A stretch of 64,000 bases of DNA from Pandoraea iniqua. Its GTDB lineage: Bacteria > Pseudomonadota > Gammaproteobacteria > Burkholderiales > Burkholderiaceae. The position numbers and the translations under genes are program-made. Below the pieces are notes generated by a model, which saw only the letters and a program-made list of their open reading frames with translations, was not told the origin of the DNA and did not search any database. The DNA lies in the NCBI RefSeq assembly GCF_902459685.1, contig NZ_CABPSF010000003.1, forward strand, positions 930,001 to 994,000. The letters run 5' to 3'. Positions 10,201 to 19,100 of this stretch are shown piece by piece; the stretch's first letter is position 1; the number at the start of each line of letters is the position of its first letter.

Positions 10201-10263
10201 ATCGCAAGGCACCTGCGCGCCGCACAGTTGCCACGGGTTCCGCCCGCCCGATTCGATTCGCAT
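4234..10263 (-). CDS. giant tandem-paralogue protein A (2009 aa), function unknown
   Basis: The third and most divergent of three adjacent paralogues. I chose ATG 10263 because MRIES aligns with the N-termini of the other two (shared MxWRAQxVYxLLAQPxRWG) and it lies 2 bases after the preceding stop. No Sec signal is visible. In order: an N-terminal region with CRDGARFGLW; acidic/proline repeats (DPT about residues 510-523, S/D/P about 583-604) around a hydrophobic helix (about 548-570); module 1 with an SLKSGTWLWWD strand (about 850); a hydrophobic hairpin FFPLLFGAFP (about 988-1026); a PPGYAIA beta module (about 1177); module 2 with LLLSLITGD (about 1435) and PPGYRLF (about 1725); and a C-terminal domain of about 180 residues with PCRVVVDIF, ending PGWHP. 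The membrane-hairpin region resembles DUF6543 (dermonecrotic-toxin-like) proteins, a weak analogy. The CxxC seen in the paralogues is reduced to one cysteine here. Confidence 0.8.
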   Translation of the reverse strand: MRIESGGRNPWQLCGAQVPCDAATRLRLGWQAQRQAATPTQVANMDWRAQTVYRLLAQPERWGAVGAVLAPRLIAQCGRLGAGGVLDIVDACGAPIERLDVSVPRGRETTGADRHWQICRDGARFGLWRAGDVEWSDERQPYGGLCHVLIASASRRTLAEIADVVDDDVEAMVASLPDIVCEAPDVAQALWQDLMGGPADGGHVSEPAAAGALFARGTLWAVAGTAAYALGTSLPLAGAITAGALQIGVLGGALRRAVSTLSSHADPAERAKYEAALALSLPELGCADLKALMARLEGADARLDFFHLTSAIRRRLATRTAGQTPGDVVRRLPVRDFERAERENTRRTPNLTCGKQALETLLDLASQHGLLSPWGDEVASARQSWRAEAWQDELYAWDRAAWQRAAAIRYLPGPDSRTSQSGQSAQAGRAESAGPSARVELAGPLGPVERVEPLPLANDTLRPRHAAVSWPSIRIAPPARVTPESLSPAIAGGVYAAPPFEPDDARAASHAADPTDPTDPTDPLLNTGSAIATWTMTRALRVGLKSRTVQVGGLALGAVSVAAAARYAYHWAASWLSDDPQRVDSSADSPADSPAESPSGSPISDARRAEAPLPPPAVRDLRDGLSLSKLLTLGDWMAWDDAAHTYRDAADSHTAWLIKDVLTQRSAGLVPSNVSAMLDEWVNVTYRSIPFLVMGNAHGVPSMTLTTVEKYRLRDVALGHHYQKELLKLGATKEVRSVAVSDGNPEVTRLLNAVNNDDFRQALYDADIAHLAQLERAPEAVAAFGHYVNARTFAMILQARLSEGSPAWAADIVKQAAAESERGNTLRLLTFHKRVMPGLLAARHTNGENALLVSLKSGTWLWWDRTVERSALFREFMTGHLSARDLVKLDNPVHISDLQFRIGRKTGPGSGIGWGPGDGGPVGLWFANTETRREMYQPDFEFQSSNAIRDELWKAEVRTVRENMDVRIATKSWRDRRDRLAIQHAMLQGSGVFFPLLFGAFPLSVWVSPAAFGAGVATSFANLMLVSAEAKDTDLAGLRKAQHDMKLGTLMMFVHLLPIGAAEWRIFRAAFGYTLAASGHLLRSSHAAMDAMPSPNHDERRAMVQSLVGLADLRLPDNASPMETPQRPWDVIDHVRAAYGGTSDSNIRRTVAIRNRNVNGFLGLRRAPVTTRDELLRLPPGYAIALADEFGTMFFAGMTCGDGEVVGSGTDPAIVTLPTDFAVIDFAGKHADILTFHGNGSVEVSGAMFSMFIDETIRQRVPAIPIFDPDAGRVAVRPAPSEAPETILPNPPLNPLPGSPLSPLARLLPASQTLEEKVSWSDIVALWRANRLGMRLRTIDQIAAYQVSGFRSQIFQRWNVSEFKAALSDVLARVETGLLLWHLPFLDAANQGLALRRLQGVEPLRTARLYDATLYGVVALSGVDRLDEARVSDGVRNYLLLSLITGDALGWTGNLTIKGRQALQAFVRPHLSEHRLWVYRGLLNEDRALPGVPSDASPDPLAAVTFVTRRGGHGDMVNDLHSRIFWDLHCRASAIDICMQDDRSHDLLFLVAYAASVLPPDDAKKLTRAVRALLRPRTSDTPFAPPREITDAALIHTRWTGPDLSLAHSIGLMAREAAAANGTYPLAGKAPEEAVMQAINFVDAHLTPYTKGVARGEMAGLVEWGVGSSTFGRSLLNASFHMQATDRFAAVIDTIWDSMPISADGYTSGTSGRGLIRINDAPSFAAVPPGYRLFLTSPLGNDYDVQVWYEMFSLGQGVVAGWTRRFEDGRLPPRLERIDLLANNTLLAFTGDGVVLKDGTPVSMCAEGLTPGIHVEPRCPPASNGTVDGTLLEQEIVAVPLVLTAIERRSDGADANLLAAIHAAMQRFNVTNIRCRVVLTWSHANQFKPDWSYALVGDAEKPFRRSETPCRVVVDIFASHALPDTLHPPYFGYIASEAQWQAAYVARAGNRHVKYVDFHTIEDALNAAPTFADAQGVLPFDYQENALLLHAPAWPNFPQPGWHPRQNFR
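8450..8516. repeat. in-frame S/D/P linker repeat inside giant gene A
   Basis: Four to five imperfect 12-bp units (GCGGGTGAATCC-like) encode Ser-Pro-Ala-Asp/Glu repeats on the minus strand, directly after the predicted hydrophobic helix. Codons vary while residues are kept, which looks like a flexible tether rather than a fresh slippage product. Confidence 0.7.
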
Positions 10264-10265
10264 CG

Positions 10266-13200
10266 TTATTGCCCCCGGCTCGGATGCCAGCCCGGCGGCG
10301 GATAGCGCCGCCAATCGGGCATGTGCAGGAGAATGGCGCCATGCCGGTAGTCGTATGGCCCCACGCCCGGCAAGGTGTCGTATTCATGCGCGGCGTCGAG
10401 CGCCTCGGCCGCATTGTTGAAGTCGATGTATTTGAGGCAGCGCTCCCCTGCACGGGCGCGATACACGTCCCGCCACTCTGATTCGCTTACCACGTACCCG
10501 ACCGAGGGTTCGCCCTGCCCCAGCGTTCTTGCCGCGAACAAATCCACCACCACCCGGCAGGGTGCGCAGTCCGGCCGCAACTTGCCGTTGGCCTTCGCCT
10601 CGGCAATGACGATGAAGGACTTGTCGGGCTTGCACTGCCACGGCGCAGACCATGACAGCAGGACGCGCACCTGCGCATTGCGCACGTCATAGGCGCCAAG
10701 TTGCAGCCGGATCTGCTCGAGCAGGTCGGGATCGCCACCGTCGGCGTGCCGCTGAAATGCGCGATTGACGATCGGGAAATGAGCCAGTTCCTGAAGCAGT
10801 TGCCTGCCATCGAGCCCCCCTTCGCTCACCCACGCACAACGCGGCTCGGAAAAGACCCCCGGCACGTCGCCCTCTGTCCACAAACCGGCCGGCCCGCCGC
10901 CCACCCATGCAATGCCGTCGCGCGTGAAGCGGATCAATTCGTTCTCCCCCGCGAGATCGAGACGCTGCAACCGGAGCGCGGGCGCGGACTCATTGGCAGT
11001 ACGATCCCACGCGGCCACCGTCCCGTTGCCCAGCGTGATCATCTCGTACAGGAGTTCAGGCCCCGTGTGGTACGCGCTCGATTCGCCGACGAACAGGCGA
11101 TAACCCGGTGCAATGGCGCAAAGCGTCGCTTTGTCGGTGATCTTGGCAAATGCCCGCACCGAACCTGACGTTCGCCGCTCAGGCATGCCCCGGCGAATCT
11201 GTCCCAGCGTCGCGGAGATCGCGGCCGCGAATCGGCCGTTTCTTGCCGCGCGGCCGGCGACCGACATCGCGTACCCGAAGGCGTCGTCGTCGATACCGGA
11301 TTCGACCAGTGCCCCGATGTCGCCGTGCGCCAGATGCCACGCGTAGTGCGGCAGTTGTTCTTCGGTAAACCGCCGCGCAAACGCCGCCGTCTGTGCCAGT
11401 GTCCTGCTGCCGGGAAGGCGGCGGAAGGCGTCGGCCGCGAAGCCTTCGATTCTCTGCCCGAGGAAGTGGGCAAACGGCAGATCGGGGCCGTTGTGGCCCC
11501 CGCGCACCTCGCGATCGAACGCGTAGATGTAGGGCGGCCGCTCGCCGCGTCGCGCCCCCGGCCCCCGCAGCATTTGCACCACATCGAGCAACGCGTCCCG
11601 GTCGGCCGGCGCCAGTACGATGGCTGCGTAAGCCACGAGATACAGCATGTCGTCCGCACTGTCGTCGCGCGCACATCCGCGGCGAACACCGGCCCGGCAG
11701 CGCAAATCGGATACCAGCCGGTCGCGCAGGTCCTGCGAGAGTCCGCTGTGCCGGTCGGCGCTGACCGGAAAGTTGATCTGCACGTCGTCATCCGTCACGT
11801 CACGGCCCTCGTCGACGTGCAGCAAATGCGAAAAACCAAAGCGGTCGTACTCACTCAAATGATGCGACACGAAATCCTGCAACTCGGGTTTCCCAACCGG
11901 GCGCCGGTCCCCCCGCCACGTCAGCACCTCACCCGTCGTGAGCGAGAGCAGCAGGTGCTCGCTCTCGCTGGTCAGTGCCACCACGCCATACAGCGGCGCC
12001 TCGCCGAGGCAAGCAGTTCGCGCGCTGTCGTTGCCCTGCACGTGCCGGCGGGCCATGTTCTGCTGCCCCCTCGATAACTGCGGCATATGCCAGAGCAGCA
12101 AGCCAGTTTCGACGCGCGCCAGCACCGCCGCCATTGCGATGGCAAACGCCGGCGTAAGCCACGCCTTGGTCACGGCATCGCTTTGCACCCACAATTGCTC
12201 GAGCGTGATCGAAGCCGGGGCATTGAAGATGACGGCCGGCACCCGCCGCGGCGCCGTCGTGGTGCTCGTAGTGTTGGGGGCATCGGTAGCGTTCGGGGCG
12301 CGGGTGGCACCGGTGGTGGTAGGGGTGGCGTTGGCGGTATCGATGACCGCGGTCGTGACAGTGGCCCCGCGATCGCCCCGCCACCGCGTGACGATCTCCG
12401 ACCACTGGCGCACCGGGTCGGCAAACATGCGCTCCCATGGCCGTCTTTCCGGCGTAGTGGTCTCGCCAGTGCCGATAGCCGCCGGGGTCGAGCCATCGCC
12501 CGGCGCCACTTCGGTCGTCGCGTCGGACGGTGGCCGGCTGCCGGGTGAACCGGCCTGCAGTGATGTGTCGGTGGTCGATACCGGCGCCCGCCGGAGAACG
12601 GTCGTGTCGGGCATGGGAAGCGCCGGCACCAGTTCCCGGATCGACTCGTCGACGAAAATCTTCAGCGTCTCGCCGTCCGACTCCACCTGACCGTTGCGAC
12701 CGAAGGTCAGAATGCCCGCATGCATCGCATCGTCGGCAAAGTCGAGCAGTGCGAATTCGGTGGGCAACAACGCGTTGTTGTCGTTGATGCTCTTCCCGAC
12801 GATCTTGCCCCCGCCCAAGGTCACGCCCGCCAGAAACATCGTCTCGTCCCTGCCCACGAACGCGATCGGAAAACCCGGCGGCAATCGCAACAGCTCGCTG
12901 TAGGTCGTCACCTGAATCAACCGGCTGCCTAAAAATCCCCATGGCAAGCCGTCCATGACTGCGACCGCCCGCTGACTCGTCAGGTAGTCGATGCCGCCGC
13001 TCGCGGAGCGCAGCCGGGCAATCGTGTCCCACGGCAGCTCCGACACCCGGGATGGCCTGCCCCCGGGCACCGACGCTTCGCGCACGAACCGCTGGACACG
13101 TTCGTCCAGCAGCGAAAGCGGCCGCTTGCCGTCATTGGGCGGCGCATTCACGATGGCTTCGCCGCGCTTGATGATGTCGCGTGCCGCTGTGCCCGAGTAC

Positions 13201-16157
13201 GAGAACGCCGCGCCGACGACGCGCGACACACGCGTATCGCTCGGGATGAAATTCATGACCAGCATCATCCCGCCGAATTTCAGATCGCTGTGGGCCTTGC
13301 GTAACTCACGCAGGTCGGCGTTTTCCGTGCTTTGCGCAATCGACATGAGCGACGCCACCCCCGAGCCGAGCGAGCCACCGAGCACAATCGGTGTGATCAG
13401 CGGCACGCCCGGAAAAGCACCGAACAGCAGCGGAAAGAATGCCCCCGAGGCCTGCAACATGGCCTGCTTCACCTGCTCCCAGTCGCGCTGTTCGCGCGCC
13501 GTCTTCGTGACGATCTTGACATCGAGGTTGTCGCGAAAGCACCGCATTTCTGCGGCCCACAGTTGCTCCTGTATCGCATCACCCGGGAGAAACTTGAAAT
13601 CGGCGTCGAAATAGTTCAGCGACAACATGAACGAGCGCAGCCCGGGGTTCAGCGCAAGCGCGAGCGTTTTCGCCTCGTCGTCGGTCGATGCCGCAGCCCC
13701 GGGGCTCGTCCGGCATTGTTCTGCCTGCATGGGCGGCGGGCCGATGCGGAAATACAGATCGTCGATGCGCATGGGGTTTTCGAGACGCTCGCGCTCGATG
13801 ATCGACAAATGGCTGCGCATGAAGTCCCGAAACGACGCGCTCGTCTCGATGCTGGCATCCCACCAGAACCAAGTCCCGTGTTTCACCGAAATCAATAACG
13901 CAGACGCGCCGTTGTCGTGCACCGCGGCCATCAAACCTGCCACCACGCACCGCTGAAACGTCACCAGTTGCAGGGTCTGCGTCGTATCGACCTCGGCCCC
14001 CCATTGCCTTGCGACGGGCCCGCTCCGGTCGTCGGTGATGGCCGCTTTCGCCTGCATGACCACATGAAACGCGCGCGCATTGACGTACTGCGAGAACGCT
14101 GCAATGGCGGCCGGGGAACCGCTCAGACGATTGAGATGCTCGTTGTCTTCGTCATACAGCGCCTGCCGGAAGGCATCGCTGTCGACGGCACGCAGCACCT
14201 CCGCAACGTCAGCATCATCGCCGGACACACTCACCGAGGTGACGCGGCGGCTGCCGCCGATTTTCAGAAACTCCTCCCGAAAATGCTGACCGAGCGCAAC
14301 GTCGCGCAGCGAAAACGTCTTGTAGGTGTGCATGGCCCCGTACCCCACCCCATAGCCCACCCCGCCGACGGGAAACGAGTTCTCGACAAGGCTCACGGTG
14401 AGCGGCGCGTCCAGCAGCGCCGGGAGGTTTGCCGGTGCGCTCCCATTGCCCAGCCGGGCGAGCGCATTGCCCAACAGCAAGGCGGCATACGCTCGGGCTC
14501 TGGCGTCGTAGCCGGCATCTTCGTCGGCCCACGCCAGCCACTCGTAGAGGGTGAGTATCTGACCCAGCGTCAGCCTGTCTTGCAGGCCGTGCGAAGGTTC
14601 GGCGCGCCCGCGGCGATAGGCGTCGACCGAAAACCCGTTATCGATCGGAACATCACTGTCCAGCCACGACCGGATCTGTTCGCACGCGTATCGGGTGCCG
14701 ACCAGCACCGTCGCGACGCTCAACCCGACAACGCCCGCCTTTACCGCGAGAAAGCGCGGGCCGCGCCTTAGCACGGCCCCCATGACCGCCGACGTGGTGG
14801 CGATCGTGGTATCGAGGAGTGGATCGCTGACGCCGGACGGCGATTCGGCATCGGCGTGTGTGTGGGCCGTGACGCCGAATGCCGGCACGGCGCGCGTCGC
14901 GTTACCGGTGACATGATCGATGCCCACACGCAACCGGTCCGACGCCTGCCGGTCCCACGCATCGAGTTGCGCGCGCCAAAGGGCGACTCGCTTGTCATAG
15001 GGCTCAGTCGATACTTCCTGCGCACCGCCCCACGGACACAACAAACCGATTTCATGCGCCAACGCCAGCACGGTTCTCAGTACCGGCTCACTACCGATGC
15101 GCTCGGGCGCATGCTGCCGCCGGTCATTCTCCCGTGCCGCCCGCTCGAGATCGCGCACGGGCAATCGAGCGATCACACCGGCGACCGTCTCGCCATCGCT
15201 GCGCGCGGCCAGCCGGCGACGGATCGTACTGGTCAGGTGGAAGAAGTCGAGCCGCGCGTCGGCGCCCTCGAGCCGCAGCATCAACGCCCGGATGTCGGTG
15301 CACCCCAACGCCGGCAACGTGAGGGCGAGCGCCGCCTCGAATCTGGCCCGCTCGGCCGGGTCGGCCTGACGGCGCGACAGTCGTGCAATGGCCTCGCCCG
15401 ATACGGCGACTTCCAGCGCGCCGGCGCAAGTGGCGGCCAGTAGCGGCGCACCCGCCGCGCCAAGGGTGTACGCGGCCACGCCTCCCGCCGCCCATAGCGC
15501 CCCGCGCCGCACCATCCCGCCGATGCCTATCGGATCGCTCGGGTCGCCGCGACGGTCGTCCACGGTATCGGTGCCCATCATGTCGTGCCACATCAGCACG
15601 GCCATGTCCGGCGCGTCGCAAACGATCATCGGCAGCAACTCGATCATCGGCCGGACGTCGTCGTGCCTGACGTCGGCCACCCGGCCACCGCATGCCGATG
15701 CCATCAACGCATGACACAGAGCGCCGCCGGGCAAGCCGTCATCGCCCCAGTCGACACCGGCGGCATGCCATACGCCAAAGCGCGCCCCGTCGCGGCAGAT
15801 CAGCAGATGCAGCCCACGGACGGCCACGGCGGCGCGCGGCGTGGCGATGTCCAGACGCTCAACCATGGCCCCCGATACGTCGACGATTTCGAGCACCCCG
15901 GCAACGCGCAACCGGCCGCTCCCGGCCAGCAGCCTCGGCGCAAGTTCAGCGGCGAGCACACCCCAGCGCGCCGGCTGCGCGAGTAACCAGTAGACGACCT
16001 GCGCGCGCCACGCCATGTTGTGCACGATGGGCGGTGCCGGCATTTGCGCGCGCGAGGCCCAGCACTGGCGCTGCCGTGTCGCGGCATCGGCGGGGGTGTC
16101 TGCGCCATGCAGTTGCCAGTGGGTGCTGCGTCCTGCCTCGACGATGACAGGACTCAT
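10266..16157 (-). CDS. giant tandem-paralogue protein B (1963 aa), function unknown
   Basis: The middle paralogue, closest to protein C throughout. ATG 16157 overlaps the preceding stop as ATGA, which fixes the start and implies translational coupling. It has the same order as its neighbours: N-terminal region with MAWRAQVVYWLLAQ and LCHALMAS; DPLLDT linker; hydrophobic helix (about 467-492); ISVKHGTWFWWD (about 751); membrane-type hairpin FFPLLFGAFPG (about 903-942); PPGFPIAF (about 1092); a Thr/Ala/Pro-rich linker (about residues 1190-1310); LLLSLTTGEVL (about 1397); APGYRLFVGE (about 1681); and the conserved C-terminal domain with DCAPCRVVVDLF and a PPPGWHP ending. No secretion signal or catalytic motif is recognised. 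A toxin or effector role is inference from size, linkers and membrane hairpin. Confidence 0.8.
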   Translation of the reverse strand: MSPVIVEAGRSTHWQLHGADTPADAATRQRQCWASRAQMPAPPIVHNMAWRAQVVYWLLAQPARWGVLAAELAPRLLAGSGRLRVAGVLEIVDVSGAMVERLDIATPRAAVAVRGLHLLICRDGARFGVWHAAGVDWGDDGLPGGALCHALMASACGGRVADVRHDDVRPMIELLPMIVCDAPDMAVLMWHDMMGTDTVDDRRGDPSDPIGIGGMVRRGALWAAGGVAAYTLGAAGAPLLAATCAGALEVAVSGEAIARLSRRQADPAERARFEAALALTLPALGCTDIRALMLRLEGADARLDFFHLTSTIRRRLAARSDGETVAGVIARLPVRDLERAARENDRRQHAPERIGSEPVLRTVLALAHEIGLLCPWGGAQEVSTEPYDKRVALWRAQLDAWDRQASDRLRVGIDHVTGNATRAVPAFGVTAHTHADAESPSGVSDPLLDTTIATTSAVMGAVLRRGPRFLAVKAGVVGLSVATVLVGTRYACEQIRSWLDSDVPIDNGFSVDAYRRGRAEPSHGLQDRLTLGQILTLYEWLAWADEDAGYDARARAYAALLLGNALARLGNGSAPANLPALLDAPLTVSLVENSFPVGGVGYGVGYGAMHTYKTFSLRDVALGQHFREEFLKIGGSRRVTSVSVSGDDADVAEVLRAVDSDAFRQALYDEDNEHLNRLSGSPAAIAAFSQYVNARAFHVVMQAKAAITDDRSGPVARQWGAEVDTTQTLQLVTFQRCVVAGLMAAVHDNGASALLISVKHGTWFWWDASIETSASFRDFMRSHLSIIERERLENPMRIDDLYFRIGPPPMQAEQCRTSPGAAASTDDEAKTLALALNPGLRSFMLSLNYFDADFKFLPGDAIQEQLWAAEMRCFRDNLDVKIVTKTAREQRDWEQVKQAMLQASGAFFPLLFGAFPGVPLITPIVLGGSLGSGVASLMSIAQSTENADLRELRKAHSDLKFGGMMLVMNFIPSDTRVSRVVGAAFSYSGTAARDIIKRGEAIVNAPPNDGKRPLSLLDERVQRFVREASVPGGRPSRVSELPWDTIARLRSASGGIDYLTSQRAVAVMDGLPWGFLGSRLIQVTTYSELLRLPPGFPIAFVGRDETMFLAGVTLGGGKIVGKSINDNNALLPTEFALLDFADDAMHAGILTFGRNGQVESDGETLKIFVDESIRELVPALPMPDTTVLRRAPVSTTDTSLQAGSPGSRPPSDATTEVAPGDGSTPAAIGTGETTTPERRPWERMFADPVRQWSEIVTRWRGDRGATVTTAVIDTANATPTTTGATRAPNATDAPNTTSTTTAPRRVPAVIFNAPASITLEQLWVQSDAVTKAWLTPAFAIAMAAVLARVETGLLLWHMPQLSRGQQNMARRHVQGNDSARTACLGEAPLYGVVALTSESEHLLLSLTTGEVLTWRGDRRPVGKPELQDFVSHHLSEYDRFGFSHLLHVDEGRDVTDDDVQINFPVSADRHSGLSQDLRDRLVSDLRCRAGVRRGCARDDSADDMLYLVAYAAIVLAPADRDALLDVVQMLRGPGARRGERPPYIYAFDREVRGGHNGPDLPFAHFLGQRIEGFAADAFRRLPGSRTLAQTAAFARRFTEEQLPHYAWHLAHGDIGALVESGIDDDAFGYAMSVAGRAARNGRFAAAISATLGQIRRGMPERRTSGSVRAFAKITDKATLCAIAPGYRLFVGESSAYHTGPELLYEMITLGNGTVAAWDRTANESAPALRLQRLDLAGENELIRFTRDGIAWVGGGPAGLWTEGDVPGVFSEPRCAWVSEGGLDGRQLLQELAHFPIVNRAFQRHADGGDPDLLEQIRLQLGAYDVRNAQVRVLLSWSAPWQCKPDKSFIVIAEAKANGKLRPDCAPCRVVVDLFAARTLGQGEPSVGYVVSESEWRDVYRARAGERCLKYIDFNNAAEALDAAHEYDTLPGVGPYDYRHGAILLHMPDWRRYPPPGWHPSRGQ

Positions 16158-19100
16158 CGCCGGTCCGGGTGCCAGCCCGGTGGCGGGTAGCGACGCCAGT
16201 CGGGCACGTTCAGGAGCACGCCGCCGTGCCGGTGGTCGTAAGGCCCCACGCCCGGCAAGGTGTCGTATTCGCTGGCCGCTTCGAGCGCCTCGGTGGCATT
16301 GTTGAAGTCGATGTATTTGATGCAGCGATCTCCCGCGTGCTGGGCGTACACCGCTTGCCAATCCGCCTCGCTGCTCACATAGCCGACGCGGGACACCCCC
16401 TGCCTGCGCCCCAGCACGCGTGACGCAAACAGATCGACCACGACGAGACAAGGCGAGCAACTCGGCTGAAGCTTGCCGTGCGCCTTCGCCTCGGCAATCA
16501 CCACGAACGACTTATCGGGCCGGCATTGCCATGGCGCCGACCACGACACGAGCAGGCGAAACTGAACATTGCGCACGTCGTAGACGCCCAGTTGCAGTCT
16601 GATCTGTTCGAGCATCACCGGATCACCGGCATCCATGGGTTGTTGAAGCGCCCGGTTGACGATCGGAAAGCTCACCAGTTCTTTCAGCAGCGACTGCCCG
16701 TCGACCGCGCCGTGGCTCACCGGCGAGCAATGGGGCTCGACAAAGATACCCGGCGTACCTCCCTCGGCCCACAGACCGACCGCCCCGCCGCTGAGCCATG
16801 TCAGCCCCTCGCGGGTGAACCTGATCAGATCGTTCTCGCCCGCAAGATCGATGCGTTGCAACCGGCGAGGCGGCCCTCCGGTCGTGGGACTTCGATCCCA
16901 TGCGGCCGCCGTCCCGTTGCCCAGGCTGATCATCTCGTACAACATCCCCGGCGGTTCGGCCAGTAATGCCGCTTCGCCGAGGAACAATCGATAGCCGGGA
17001 GGAATCGCGCGGAGCGTGCCGCTGTCGGCGATCTTCAGGAACGCCCCGCCGGGACCGTGCGAACGGCTCTCTGGCATGCCCTTCAGAATCTGTCCCAACG
17101 TGGCCGATATGGCCGCCGCGTATCGTCCGTTTCTCGCCGGACGGCTGGCTTCCGAGAGTGCGTAGCCGAAGGCATCGTCGCCGACCCCCGATTCGACGAG
17201 CGCCCCCACATCACCGTAGCCCACATGCCACGCGTAGCGCGCCAGTTGTTCTTCCGTAAAAATGCGGGCGAACGCGACGGTCTGTGCCAGCGTTTTGCTG
17301 CCGGGCACGCGCCTGAACGCATCGGCAGCAAAGCCCTCGATCGTCTGCCCGAGAAAGTGTGCAAAAGGCAGATCCAGCCCGTTGTCGCGGCTTGGCGCAA
17401 ATTGGTCGAAGCTGTAGATGTGCGGCGGGTGCCGCCGTCGACGACCGGCCGCCCCATGCACTGCCTGCACCGCGCCTAGTAACGCGTCCCGGTCGCCCGG
17501 CGGTAGTGCTCTGGCAGCATATGCCACCAGATACTGCGTATCGTCGTCCATGCTTTCGTATCGTGCGCATCCCCCGCGGACGCCGGCCCGGCAACGCAAA
17601 TTCGACGTCAGCCTGTCGCCAATATCGCGCGCGACGGCGGCGTGCTTGTCGAGCCGCGTGGCGAACGTGAGGTGCGGTGAATCCTCTCCCACGGTGCGCC
17701 CCTCCCGAATGTCCAGCGCATGCGAATAGCCGAAAAGGTTGAACTCGCTGAGGTGCCGCGCGATGAAGTCCTGCAATGCGGGCTTGCCAACGACCGCGCG
17801 ATCGCCATGCCATAACAACACCTCGCCCGTCGTGAGCGACAGCAGCAGGTGGTCGTTGTCGTTGCTGAGCGCGACAACGCCATGCAACGGCGCGTCGTCG
17901 AGCTGCGCCGTCATGAGGCTGCCGTTGCCCTGCAAGTGCCGCCGCACCATGCGCTGATGCGCCACAGGCAATTGGCCCAAGCGCCAGAGCAGCACCCCCG
18001 TTTCGATGCTGGCCAGCACCCCCGCCATGGCGTCGGCAAAGTCCGGTGTCTGCCACTGTTTGGCAAAGGCTTCGCTCAGTGCCGACACGGCTTTACGCGC
18101 GATGGTCGCGGGCGGGTTGTAGGTGATGCCCAGCACTGGGGGCACCGGGGGCATCGGCGCGAGTACTGCGCCGGCGGTGTTGGCGGTGCGGGAGCTGTTG
18201 GCAGCCCCCGGCGCACGAGGCCCATCGGCAACCGGCGTGCCGGCACGCCAGCGGGCAACGACGTCTGTCCACAAGCGTACGGGGTCGGGAAACGGGCCAT
18301 CCGAGGCTTCTCCCGAATTTCCGGAAGGTCCCGAATGTCCGGATGGGCGCGTGGCGTTCCCCGCTGCCCCCGTTCGATTGCCAGCGTCGTCCGGCGCGAG
18401 CGTCGGCCGGATGCCTGAGGGCCGGGGCCGGCCTGAAGGCCGCGACGGCCGCATGGGCCGTGGCGCGCGCGTCGTCGAGCGTGGCGCGAGCAGCGGAATC
18501 GTCATGTCCGGCATCGACAGCGGAGGCACCAGTTCCCGAATCGATTCATCGACGAAAATCCGAATCGTCTCGCCGTCGGAGTTGACACGCCCATTGCTGC
18601 CGAAGGTCAGCACGTCGGCGTGCATTGCCTTGTTGGCAAAGTCGAGCAGTGCGAACTCGGTAGGCAGCAACGCGTTGTTGTCATCGGCGCTTTTGCCCAT
18701 GACCCTGCCCTCCCCCAGCGTCACGCCTGCGAGAAACATCTTGCCCTCACGGTCTGCGAAGGCGATCGGGTATCCCGGCGGCAATCGCAACAGTTCGCTG
18801 AATGTCTTCACCGGCAACAGACGGCTGCCCAGAAACCCCCAAGGCAATCCATCCATCACGGCCACGGCGCGCTGGCTCGACTGATAGTCGATCACACCGC
18901 GCTCGGAGCGCAGCCGGGTAATGGTGTCCCACGGCGACTCCAGCGCATGCGGCTTCAGTGCGCCCGGCATCGAAGCTTCGCGCACCAGCCGTTCGGCACC
19001 TTCGACCAGCAGCCGGCGCCGGCGCTGTCCGCCCGCAGGCGGCGCGTTCACGATGGCCTCGCCGCGCGTGATGATTTCGCGTGCTGCGGTGCCCGTGTAG

